A DNA stretch of 64,000 nucleotides from Manihot esculenta (Eukaryota; Streptophyta; Magnoliopsida; Malpighiales; Euphorbiaceae), in assembly GCF_001659605.2 (NCBI RefSeq), contig NC_035173.2:11904835-11968834 (forward strand). The letters run 5' to 3'. The position numbers were made by a program, and so were the translations under genes. This document shows, piece after piece, positions 35,385 through 46,695 of the stretch. Each line of letters starts with the position of its first letter. Position 1 is the stretch's first letter. The notes beneath the pieces were generated by a model. It made no database searches. It had not been told where the DNA came from and saw nothing but the letters and a program-made list of their open reading frames with translations.

Positions 35385-36180
35385 GAAATGACCGAAAATT
35401 CATGAGCTGCTACTGAGGTTGCTACTGAGGAGGATGTTATAATTTCTTCTACTCCTGGCAGTGGATAAAACACACACTCTATAGTCAACGAGGCATATTT
35501 CAACAATTTGAATATCAAAAGGTTGTAGGTTGTTTTCGAGCAATACAAAGCTCAGGAAGAAGTGTTACTCATGGCTCCCAAGGAGTGGGAGAAAGTTTCC
35601 GTGGAGACCTCAAGGACTCGGACAGAGGCAATCTACATACAGTCCAAAAGGAAGGACAAGTTCGAGGGAGAGGAGCCATCAGATGATGTTCCCAAAGACG
35701 CGGGTTGGAAGCTGGTATAGGCTGTCCAAAGGTGAGAGGAAGGATGGAAATAGAACAAAAGAACGGGTCTGAAGTAAGGCCAAAAGCTGGATAAGCAAGG
35801 ATATGAAGGAGATCACAGAAGTTACTCAATCTCCTAAGGAAGGAATGACCGAGGTAGGTATAAGGAATATACCCCATTGCATGACTCATGAACACATACT
35901 CTAATATGGATTAGGAAAAATAACAATAAGATCAGGTGGCATCTCGAACTCAATCTTAAGAGAGCAAGAAAATGAGATAGCATCAAGTACTGCTATTTTC
36001 ATGAAGACTATGGACATACAACGGAGGAGTATTGACATCTGAAAGATGAGATCGAGAGGTTAATAAGAAATGTCACATTTTGAAAGTTCATCAGAAAGAG
36101 TAGAAGATATAGGAGAACCGAGCGCAAAATAACAATTCCCGAAACTACCCAGTGAACTTGTAGGTGTAACTTATGTATTT
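35385..36180 (+). pseudogene. gag remnant of the array-bearing element
   Basis: The start (ATGACCGAAAATTCATGAGC) parallels the gag start of the relative at 54758, including an in-frame TGA after a few codons and the phrase GTTGCTACTGA. Fragments such as the zinc-knuckle-adjacent KDEIERL-like segment (about 36040-36070) are visible between frameshifts. The central gag domain found at 55205-55700 in the relative is largely missing here. It is not translatable. Confidence 0.55.
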
Positions 36181-36419
36181 ACAGGAGGATCGAAAGTTAA
36201 TAGGGGTGACAATAAGGAGAATATCATAGATGTCCAGCTCTTGAGTCAAAATCTGAGTCTTGAAAATAATCAAATCAGACAACCAAGTCTTTTATTTTAT
36301 CTTTAGAGAAATATTTGTGACTTATGGTAATGTTATAAAATCAGGATACATTTTTCAAGCTCCTTTTTTGACATAAAAATTAGAATCATTGGATGAAAGC
36401 ATGGAGACAAGAACATAGG

Positions 36420-37790
36420 CCATAAGACAATCGCTAGACCAAAATCCGAGCATTGGTCCATAGAAACACATTCATCAAATAGCCACATGGCCATCTGGGT
36501 ATGGGTCCCACATATAATTTGGACTTTGGTCCTTGGAAACAAATTCATAAACGGCCACATGGCTATCCGGCCATAGGTCCAGCATAACAAGGCATCTTAT
36601 GTCAGGCCACAAGGTAATTGCCAGGCCAAAATCCGGGCATTGGTCCGCGGAAACACATTCATAAAATTGCCACATGGTTATCTGGGCATGAGTCCCGCAT
36701 ATATTCTGGGCATGAGTCCCGTACATAATCCGGGCATTAGTCCACAGAAACAAATTCATAAACGGCCACATGGCCATCCAGGCTTGGGTTCCGCATAGCA
36801 AGACATCTCATACCAGGCCACAAAACAATCACCAAGCAAAAATTTGGGCATTGGTCCGCAGAAATACATTCATAAAACGCCTATATAGCCATCCGGACAT
36901 GGGTCCTGCACATAATCCGAGCGTTCGTCCGCAGAAATAAATTTATAAATGGACATATGGGCATTCGGGCATGGGTCCTGCATAACAAGGCATCTCATGC
37001 TAGGCCACAATGCAATCGCCAGGCTAAAATCCAGGTATTGGTTTGCGGAAACACATTCACCACATAGCCATCCAAGCATGGGTCCCACATATACTCCGGG
37101 CATGGGTCCGGCACATAATCTGGCCATTGGTCTGTGGAAACAAATTCATAAACGGCCACATGGCCATCCGGACATGGGTCTCACATAACAAGGCATCTCA
37201 TTCCATGCCATAAGAAAATCGCCAGGCCAAAATCCGAATATTGGTCTGCGGAAACCCATTCATAAAACGGCCACATGGCAATTTGGGCATAGGTCCTGTA
37301 TATACTTCGGGTATTGGTCCCGCACATAATCTGGGCATTGGTCCGAGGAAACAAATTCATGAATGACCATATGGCCATCCGGGCATGGGTCCCGCATAAC
37401 AAGACATCTCATGCCAGGACACAAGACAATCGCCAAGCTAAAATCCGAGCGTTGGTCCATAGAAACACATTCATAAAATGACCACATGACCATCCGGGCA
37501 TGCGTCTCGCATATACTTCGGACATTGATCCGTAGAAACAAATCCATAAACGGCCACATGGCCATCTGGGCATGTGTCCCACATAACAAGGCATCTCATG
37601 CTAGGCCACAAGGCAATCGCTAGGCCAAAATCCAAGCATTGGTCTGCAGAAACACATTCATAAAATAGCCACATGGCCATCCGGGCATGGGTCCTACACA
37701 TAATCTGAGCGTTGGTCTACGAAAATAAATTCATAAAAGCCCACAAGGCCATTCGGGCATGTGTTCCTTACAATAAGGCATTTGATGCCA
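36420..37790. repeat. Tandem array 1, unit about 187-211 bp
   Basis: About seven units, tracked by GAAACACATTCATAAAA at 36463, 36650, 36861, 37048, 37251, 37462 and 37649 (spacings 187, 211, 187, 203, 211 and 187). The long units differ by an extra copy of an internal roughly 24-bp subrepeat (CCGGGCATGGGTCCCGCA). Each unit contains AAGGCATCTCATGCCAGGC, which array 2 also carries. Confidence 0.9.
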
Positions 37791-39540
37791 GACTGCAAGG
37801 CGAGTATATGGCGGGTTAGAAGATTGAGTGTTAGTCCCGAGAAGTTTCTAAGGCATTTCATGCCAGGCCGCAAGGTGAGTATACGCTAGGCTAAGAGATC
37901 GAGTGTTAGCCCCACTCACAAGAAGTTTCTAAGGCATTGAATGCTAGGCCTCAAGGCAAGAATACTTTAGACCAAAAGATTGAGTGTTAGTCCCGCTTCA
38001 CAAAAATTTTCTAAGGCATTTGATGCCAGGCCAAAAGGCAAAAATACACCAGGCCAACCTTCCAAGTGTTAGTCCTGAGAATTTTCTAAGCCATTGAATG
38101 CTAGGCTGCAAGGTGAGAATACGCTAGATCAGAAGACCAGGTGTTAGTCAAGCTACATAATAAGTTTCTAAGGCATTTCATGCCAAGGCTACAAGGTGGG
38201 TATACGCCAGGTCGACCTACTTGGTGTTAGTCGCGCTCACAAGAAATTTCTAAGGCGTTTGATGCCAGACCGCAAGACGGGTATACACTAGGCCAAAAGA
38301 CCGGGTGTTGGTCCTGAGAAGTTTTTAAGGCATTTCATGCCAGGCTGTAAGGCGAGTATACACCAGTTAAAAGATCGGGTATTAGTCCTAAGAAGTTTCT
38401 AAGGCATTTAATGCTATGCCTCAAGGCGGGTATACACCAGCCAGAAGACTGGGTGTTAATCCTGAGAAGTTTCTAAGGCAATTTATGCAGGCCGCAAGGT
38501 GGGCATAAGCCAAGCCAGGAGACCGAATGTTACTTCCGCTTCACCAAAAGTTTCTAAGGCATTTGATGCCAGGCTGAAAGGCGAAAATATGCTAGGCTGA
38601 CCTTCCGGGTATTAGTCCTAAGACGTTTCTTAGGCATTGAATGCCATGCTTCAAGGCAGGAATATGCTAGGCCAGAAGATTGGGTATTAGTTCTGTTTCA
38701 TGAGAAGCTTTTAAGGTATTTCATGCCAAGGCTGCAAGGCGGGTATACACCAGACCGACCTACTAGTTGTTTGTCCCGCTCACAAGAATTTTCTAAAGAG
38801 TTTGATACCAGACCGCAAGGCAGGTATATGCCAGGCTAGAAGACCTTGTGTTGGTCTCAAATAGTTTCTAAGACACTTCATGCCAGGCTACAAAGCGGGT
38901 ATACGCGAAGTCAAAAGACCAGGTGTTAGTCCTGAGAAGTTTCTAAGGCATTTAATGCCAGGTTTCAAGGCGAGTATACGCCAGGCCAAAAACTGGGTAT
39001 TAATCCCGAGAAGTTTCTAAGGTAGTTCATATCAGGACACGAGGCGGGTACACGCCAGGCTAGAAAACTGAGTGTTAGCCCTGCTCAAGAAGTTTCTAAG
39101 GCATTGAATGACAGGCTTTAAGGCGGGTATATGCCAAGCTGCAAGGCAAGAATACGCCAAGTCAGAAGATCGGGTGTTAGTCTCACTTCATGAGAAGTTT
39201 CTAAGGCATTTAATGCCAAGGCCGCAAGGCGGGTATACGCCAGGCTAGGAGACCAAGTTTTAATCTCGAGAAGTTTCTAAGGTAGTTCATGAAAGGCCAC
39301 AAGGCAGGTACACGCGAGGTCGACTGACTGGGTGTTAGTCCTGCTTTATGAGAAGCTTCTAAGGCATTTCATGCCAAGACCACAAGGTGGGTATACGCCA
39401 GGCTAGGAGACCGAGTGTTAATCCTGAAAAGTTTCTAAGACAGTTCATACCAGACTATAAGGCGGGTACACGCCAAGTCTACCGACTGGGTGTTAGTCCC
39501 GCTTTCCAAAAAATTCCTAAGACATTTGATGTTCGAAATC
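37790..39540. repeat. Tandem array 2, unit about 73-82 bp
   Basis: More than 20 units, tracked by GTTTCTAAGGCATTTCATGC, with early spacings of 81, 82, 75, 82, 82, 76 and 73 bp. A unit consists of the palindromic GGCATTTCATGCC core, then GCAAGGCGGGTATACGCCAG and a GGGTGTTAGTCC box. Short and long units differ by a CCGCTTCA-type insertion. The core is shared with array 1. Confidence 0.9.
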
Positions 39541-40030
39541 TCATTAGAGCTGGAAAATGGTCGGAAGCTCGCCAAGGTTAGAAATGGCCAATGAGCTTGC
39601 AAGGGCTAAAAAATGTCCGGAAGCTCATCAGGACTAGAAAATGCTCAGAAGCTCGTTAAGGCTGAAAAAGGCCAAGGAGCTCGCAAGGGCTAGAAAAATA
39701 CTCGGATACTCATTAAGGCCAAGGAGCTCTCAAGGGCTAGAAAAATGCTCAGAATCTCGTCAAGGTTAAAAAAAGCCAAAGAGGTTGCAAGGGCTAAAAA
39801 TGCCTGTGAACTCGTCAGGGCTAGAAAATATTCGAAAGCTCGACAAAATTGGAAAAGGTCAAGGAGCTCGCAAGAGTTAAAAAAATGCTTGAAAGCTCAT
39901 CAAGGCTACAAAAAGCTCAGAAGCACTCCAGGGCTAGAAAATGTCCGGAAGCTCACTAAGACATTTGATGCTAGAAAGCTCATCAGAACTAGAGAGAGCC
40001 CATAAGCACGCCAAAACTGAAAAATACCTG
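39540..40030. repeat. Tandem array 3, short GCTAGAAAA / GAAGCTCG units
   Basis: Units of roughly 30 bp, often paired to about 60 bp, alternate GCTAGAAAATGCTCGGAAGC and AAGGCCAAGGAGCTCGCAAG variants. CATTTGATG boxes at its start and near 39962 echo the array 2 core. Confidence 0.8.
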
Positions 40031-40239
40031 AAAACCTGTCAAGGCATTATTATATCACTCGGATCAATTTTTATCAAGACAAGATCTTAAACTTGACTAG
40101 TCGACAGGGCAAGTAAGAAGAAAGCAATGATATTATGCGCTCAGCCCGGACAAACAAGCCACATGACTTAGATTGTGAAGACAAATGTCATCTTCAAACC
40201 TAAAGAATCGAAGACTAGGGAAAAACCTTTGATGCTATA

Positions 40240-40836
40240 TGAGACTCGCTCAAAGTAGGCAGTGAGTTGTCACCATAAGACTGGGCCACGTGGCAATAAT
40301 TTGATAAACCAATACCCAGTCCCACTCGTGGAAAGTAAAGTCTAGACGACCATGGTGTTTGAATCCAAAAAGAAAAGGAGATTCGGGCATTTCAGGACAG
40401 GTCGGCCTTAGGTCGAACAAGACTCGCCCTCATAATTTCAGGGCGAGACTCCATAAGGAAGTTACCATTAACAACTATAATCTAGTAGATCCCTTTCACG
40501 CCTTCGATCATGGGATTCCTGACCAATTAGCCAGTAAAGATCCTTTACCAACGAGGTAGTCACATTATTGACAGATTATTAGGAAATACTATATTTATAT
40601 CCACTTTCTTACAGTATAAAAGGAAAATGATCACAGAGACAAAAGTACAATATTCTTGAATACTGCTCAAATTCTAAACAACTCATTACATTCTCTCCAT
40701 TTTTTAAAATACTGACTTGAGCGTTAAAGTGACTGTCGTAGACATCCACCACCATCTCCTATTCTCTTTCTTGCTGATTTATTTAATCACAGCATAACTC
40801 TTCCGACTACATTATTATTTATTTTCAGCAACATCA
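40240..40836 (+). repeat. 3' LTR of the array-bearing element
   Basis: It runs from TGAGACTCGCTC to GCAACATCA, 597 bp. It follows a purine-rich tract (GACTAGGGAAAAACC) that could be the polypurine site. Confidence 0.85.
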
Positions 40837-42610
40837 CTAAATAAAAATTTAAAAGAAATTTGAAGAAATATTTAAAACTACCTTTGACCAACAAAAGCTT
40901 GCGGTATATAATCAGAATTGTAAAACAAAAAAATATAAATAAAGCCATATAAAAATGTGAAGAATGTCATATATATATATATATATATATTCTTCATGAA
41001 GACTTTGTCAAATTGCATAGAAATATATAAATATAAGAATTAATTTTAATTTTTTGTTATGTTTATTTCAAATTTAATTAAAACAATTAGTGGTGATGCC
41101 TAAAGCGTTTAGTCCGCCGGACGGATTAAAGGCATCTCATTCTATTTTAAAGTACCGAGTTTAATCCCTAAATGAATTTAAAATTCTACTTGGCGTGATA
41201 AAATAAAAATACAAGTAATCATAAGACAAGCATAAAACTTAGGGTGTGTTTAAAAATGGTGTAGAGTTTTTATTTTTTTTTTTATTTTTATTGTTTATAT
41301 CTTAAAATTTATTTTTTAAAATTGTTTGTATATAAAATAAGTCTATAAATTCTTATATAAAAATAAGTAATAAAATATTTTTTTAATATGATATTTAATA
41401 ACAAAACAAAAATACAAATAATTTTATAAATGGTTTCACATAAAAATAATAATAAACTTTTTAATAAAATATATAATATTATAATAAAAAAATTACTATT
41501 TGATTCATCTAATATAGAAAAACTCATTTATTAGTCTCTTAATTTAAAAATTATATTAAAATATCCGTGAAATTTTAAAAATTTATTAATAAGTTTCTCT
41601 ATTAATTTTAACCATTAAATACCGTAAAAATAAAAAAAATTACTATTTAATTTTAATAATATAAAAAAATCACTAATTATTTAATTGATTTTAAAAAATA
41701 CATTACAATATTACTAAAATTTTAAAAAATATACTAATTAATTTTTCTATTAATTTTATTTATTAATTTTATAAAAAAAATTTAAAATATCCTCAATGGA
41801 AAGGGATTAATTAGTAAACGTTTTTCAAAATTGAGAATCAAACTTATGGATTTGTCTTACCACAATCTAAATAATAAAATAGTTAATGGCTGAAGTAATA
41901 AAGAATTAATTAATATATATTTTAATATAATTTTTAAAATTAAAAAATAGTTTAGTTCAATAAATTTTCTTTATTTACTTAGACTTTTTTGGATTGTTGA
42001 ACTGGTGAAATTGTTGAATTGTTGGTCCAATTTCAGTATTTTGTTTTCCTATTTTTCTTTTTTGGATTGTAGATGCATAAGATCTAGTACTTGACTTTTC
42101 TAGAATCAAAAGAGACATAAGGTTGAATTCTCAGTATGCAAGACAAGGGTAGAACAGATTTAATCTGTTGAACTAATAATAATAACATAGATAAATTATA
42201 ATTTAATTTTTATAATTTAGTGGAATATTTATATTAGTTTTTTTTATTTTTAAAATCTAATTATTTCATTCATAATTTTTTAAAAAATTTGTCCCATTGT
42301 GAAAACTAGAGTTAAATTAATATATTGGTTTTTAAAATTATAAAAATTAAATAGTGGAAATTTAATAATGTATAATTAATATATAGAGGATTAAATTATA
42401 ATTTATATTATTGGGAAACAGAATCTCGTTTGAGCCAACACAAGCAAGGGAAGATGAAAGAGAAATGGTCATTGGTCATGCAGTGGGGCCAACGTCATCT
42501 GTTTGAACATTTAATGAAGAAATGTTTTTCTTTTTTAATTTTAATTTAGATAAATAATAGTTCGACGATTAGCTGTCCTGCTGTGACCCAACATTTGCCA
42601 CAGGATTTTT
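40837..42610. repeat. Old local duplication, copy B, right piece
   Basis: It matches 32400-33640 block by block and ends after a shared segment (GACGATTAGCTGTCCTG versus GACAATTAGCTGTCCTA). It carries the empty hAT target site at 42441-42448 and a (AT)n run at 40970-40990. It contains no gene. Confidence 0.7.
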
Positions 42611-43058
42611 ATTAGGGAGGGCAACGGATTGGGGTCTTTCGAATTTAAATAATTATAATTATATTTGAAATAAATTTAAATTTAAAAAATAATATTCATT
42701 TTGAATACAAATTAAATTTAAATTTTATATATAAATATTTACTATTTAAATTTATTTATATAAAGAATTTTAAAAAAATTAATTTTTATTTAAAAAAATT
42801 AATTTTTATTTAAAAATAAGATTTTTAACAGTTGAATTTTTAAAATTATTATAAATATATTTAATATTTAATAAGATAAGTAACTTTATATAAAAAAAAG
42901 GTAAAAAGTCTTATAATTTTAAATTAGATGGTAATTCTAATAAATCTATTTCACTTCTAGAAGGACTTCATTGAATAATTTTCACAGAGGGATTTTTTTT
43001 TTTTACCTTGACTTTTCCAAGTCAATTTCCTTTCGCATGGTGGGCACCAGATGACTAA

Positions 43059-43863
43059 GGCCATCTCCAACTCTATACACCATATTTTTGCACTATTTTA
43101 ATGCTTTGGATTAAAATAGTGCAATATTCTCTTCAACCTTCTGTATCAATTTTAACATCAAAAAGAATATTGTATTTATATTTTTCTTTCTCTTTAATAT
43201 TATATTATTTATTTTACTTTAATTTTATTTATATATTTTATTCAAAAAATTCATATAATTTTATATATTCACTCTAAATATTTATATATTTTATATTTCC
43301 ATTCAATATTCAAATATTTAATTATTTTATAAATAAACAAAAAAACATATTAATTATAAAAATGTATTAATTAAATAATAATTATAAAAAAAACATTACT
43401 TAAACATTAATTATAAACATACATTAATTAAATATTAATTAGAAAATTAAAAATAAAATAAACTTATACATATTATAAACATACATTCTATATAATATAT
43501 TATAAATAAATTAATTTATTATAAATATTATTTATAATTATGAATATATTAATTTAAATTAAATTTTAATAATTATAAAAATATAAAATAAATTAAGAAT
43601 ATAATAAATTATGAGAGTGAAAAAATTAAACTTAATTAAAAATATATATAAATTTTAAATTATATTATAATTTAAAAAAATAAAAAAATATAAATTTTAA
43701 ATTATATTATAAATTAAAAAAAAAAAAAGAATGGCGCTGCTACAGTGTCACGCCATATTGCGTTACACTATAGTGGTGCGCCAAAATCCCGTAGGATTTT
43801 GGCTTGCGTTGGAGAGTCATTTCCAACGCCAAAATAGAAACTAGCGCAGCGTTGGAGATGGCC
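43059..43863. mobile_element. PIF/Harbinger (Tourist-like) MITE
   Basis: An 805-bp element has inverted ends GGCCATCTCCAAC, identical over 13 bp. It is flanked by TAA (43056-43058 and 43864-43866). G+C-rich ends contrast with a very AT-rich centre. It has no ORF. Confidence 0.85.
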
Positions 43864-46620
43864 TAATGACTGATGCTATTAAATTACCAAATTGCCCAAA
43901 ATTCTAGGTGGACAAGTTTGAAAATATTTGTTAATTTATTTATTTTAATATTAAAATATCCTTTCCTTTTTTAATTAATGTGTCAACCACTCCACATAAA
44001 CATTTATGGCGAATGATAGTGAAATGGTTATTTATAAATTTTAAAATTAAATTAAATTAAATTAATTAAAAATTAAAATTTTAATATTTATAAAAATTAA
44101 ATTAATTTTAAATAAAAATTATTTAAATTAAATTAATTTAATTTAATTTAATTGGTTTCGATTTAATAAATTAAATTTTTTATATTTTATTTTTAATATT
44201 ATAAAATTTAATTAAAATATTTTAATTTAATTATAATCTATTTTTTTATATTATAAAAATAATATATTATAATTATTAATCGATTCAATTTAATTTTTTT
44301 TATTAAAATTAAATCAAATTAAAATAATTAAAATTTTTAAAATTAAAAATTAAATCAAATTAAAATAAAAAAAATTAAATCAAATAAATTAAAAAATTAA
44401 ATTAATATTTTAAATTAATTTAATTTAGTCAATTTTTTTAAATTTTCACTAAAATATTATTGTAGTGAGGTGAAGTAGTGTTTATTTTAATTTATAAAAA
44501 AGTAAAATTATTTATTTTTATAATATTTTTAAATTTTATAAAAAAATTATAAATAAAAAAATAAAAGAATTAATTTTTTATTTTGATAAGTAAAAGGTTT
44601 ATTTAATTAAATATTTACTGTAATTTGTTTCGTAATCTTACCGAAGAATCAATCAAATTCCACGCTCTTGATTTCTTGTTGGACGCACTAAAGCTTCACA
44701 ATCTTTCTCTTGGCGGATCAAAGTTTAGTTAGGGCTGTAATCCAATTAAGCTGAATTTTAATAAATTCATCATGATTAGAAAATAAATTTTAATAAATTC
44801 AATGACTTTTTTATATTTAATATATCATGAGTTTGAAAACTTTTACTCCTCTGTTATTTTTAGTTTGCATTTAATATTGGTCTGTTGAATTTTCTGCATG
44901 TGCTTTTTTATTTTGATTTTTATTGGGGGTATATTTTTTATTATTTTTATTATTATTATTTATGTTTTGTCATTATTCGATTGGTTTGAATGAATTTCTT
45001 CGATGGCCGAAATTGCAATTGTTTCAGTTTCAGAGAAGCAGTCGACGGCGGTAATTTTACTGCATCAGATGCATCGAATTCCAAAAGTTTTTGGGATGGA
45101 CAGAGCAGATGGGTTGGTCTGTTTGGGTTAGGCTCATTCGTGTTGGCTTGAATCTTTACTCCCTGACCTATACTTGATAGCCTCTAAATTTTTAATGTAT
45201 TTACCATTACATGATTAAAAAAAAAAATTCAATTTTATAGAAAAATTAATTCATTTATTATTATTATTATTTTTTAAAATAAAGAAATTCCATTTTTAAA
45301 ATTTTAAAACTATCAGTTAAAAATAAAAATAATAAATGGTAGTGTGAAAATTTTAATTAATATTTTTACTTTGTAAATATATGTATTTTTTAATTATCAG
45401 TTGAGTCTCCACTCTGTTATATCATGCCTGACGATTCAGCCACAGATATTTTGGTTCAGTTCTAAAGAATTAAGCAGAAGTATATAGAATTCCTGAGCAA
45501 AGTTGATTATTAGGCAAAAGTAGAACCAGTCATTAGCTTGAAGTTTGCATAATTTGTCAATTTCATAAAATTTTTGATATCATAAAATTTTTTATTCCAA
45601 TTAATATTAATTGTAATTTTATAAAGAGTTTATTTGTATATTTTCTCTTTGGTAAAATAAATAAAATGGGTGACAACCATAGTTTATGCAGAAGTTGATA
45701 AAATTAAAATAATACTATAAAAATTTAAAAATTATAAAATTCCAGGAATTTTAAGTTGTTACCACATTTAAAAAAAAAAAAAGGATTAGTTCCCTTTCCA
45801 ATTTCATACTATTTGTGTAATTTATTAAAATTAAATAATTTAATTTAAATTTTTATTTTATTAATAAAATAATTATTTTACTAAATTTATCATTTATCAA
45901 CTGTAAATTTGATAAAATTAATACAAATTAAAAGGTCAAATTTTTATAAATTTTAAAATAATAAAAATTATATTATTAAAATTAAATAATTAAATTATTA
46001 TAAAAAGTAAAATTAAAAAAAAAATTTTTATAGTCAATCAATAAATTTTAATAAATGAATAATTTTATTAATAATTAAATATTAAATATTAAATAATTTT
46101 TCTGATTAAATTATAAATTTTATTAATCTTTATAAACTATATTATAAATTACTTTTTAATATATATTTTGCAAAATCAAAACATCAATTATTTTAATGAG
46201 TTTTTTATATAAAAAATTAAATAATTAATAATTATTTTAATTTTTTTTATGAAAAATAACTATTTTAATTGTTAAATTCTTTAAAATTTCAAACACATTT
46301 TAAAAAAAGTTAATAGTTAAATTAATGTATTTTTCTGTATTATAAATATTAAATATTATTTTTTTATTTTTAAAATAAAAATTAAAAATTAAAAAAGTAA
46401 AACTTGAAATTTTACCTTTAACATTAAATTTAGCACGTGAGCAGTAATAATTTTTTTTTAATTATTAATAACTTTATAAAAAAATATTTTATATTGTTAA
46501 TGAGGGGTACAGTTGTCAGTTGGACAAACTTTGGTAGACTTTTCATGGATGGTCACCGCAGATCTTCCATTATCATGATTGCTCGACAACCTGAGGGTTA
46601 AGACCCGTTCTTCGTTCAAT
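43864..46620. other. AT-rich intergenic region upstream of the receptor kinase
   Basis: Runs of AATTTAAATTA-type sequence fill most of it. A short, less AT-rich patch near 45000-45170 holds no recognisable exon. Confidence 0.55.
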
Positions 46621-46626
46621 CTCTTT

Positions 46627-46633
46627 TATATAT
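46627..46633 (+). promoter_or_regulatory. TATA box of the receptor kinase gene
   Basis: TATATAT lies 63 bp upstream of the chosen ATG. If it is used, transcription would start near 46660, downstream of the alternative in-frame ATG at 46579. This favours the start at 46696. Confidence 0.5.
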
Positions 46634-46695
46634 CCTGTCGAATCTTGCTCCTTCAACATATCTATCTGTCTTGCCTGAAACTTTCTTTTGCAGCC

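Larger units (their letters stand above)
34632..40836 (+). mobile_element. Non-autonomous LTR element carrying three tandem-repeat arrays
   Basis: A 6.2-kb element has diverged LTRs at 34632-35279 and 40240-40836. After the left LTR lies a decayed tRNA-Glu-type primer site, then a decayed gag. There is no protease, RT, RNase H or integrase. Instead about 3.6 kb of tandem repeats in three families (36420-37790, 37790-39540, 39540-40030) lead up to the 3' LTR. No clean target duplication remains (TTATA versus CTAAA). LTR divergence and gag decay mark an old insertion. A second family member lies at 54370-56475. Repeat arrays next to the 3' LTR are known from the Tat/Ogre group of Ty3/Gypsy, and the gag-like sequence fits that group. 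The lineage call is inference. Confidence 0.82.

Noticed and set aside
36333..37701. Several overlapping minus-strand ORFs with MAMWPF-type repeats
   Set aside because: They are translations of tandem array 1. The frames stay open only because the repeat unit lacks stops, and the reading changes between units.
36420..39540. Regular direct repeats that could suggest a CRISPR-like array
   Set aside because: Units are contiguous with no unique spacers, they sit inside an LTR element, and the genome is a plant's.
46579..46695. Upstream in-frame start for the receptor kinase
   Set aside because: It would place 39 residues before the signal peptide and lies upstream of the TATA-like box. The ATG at 46696 has a better context and gives the family's length.
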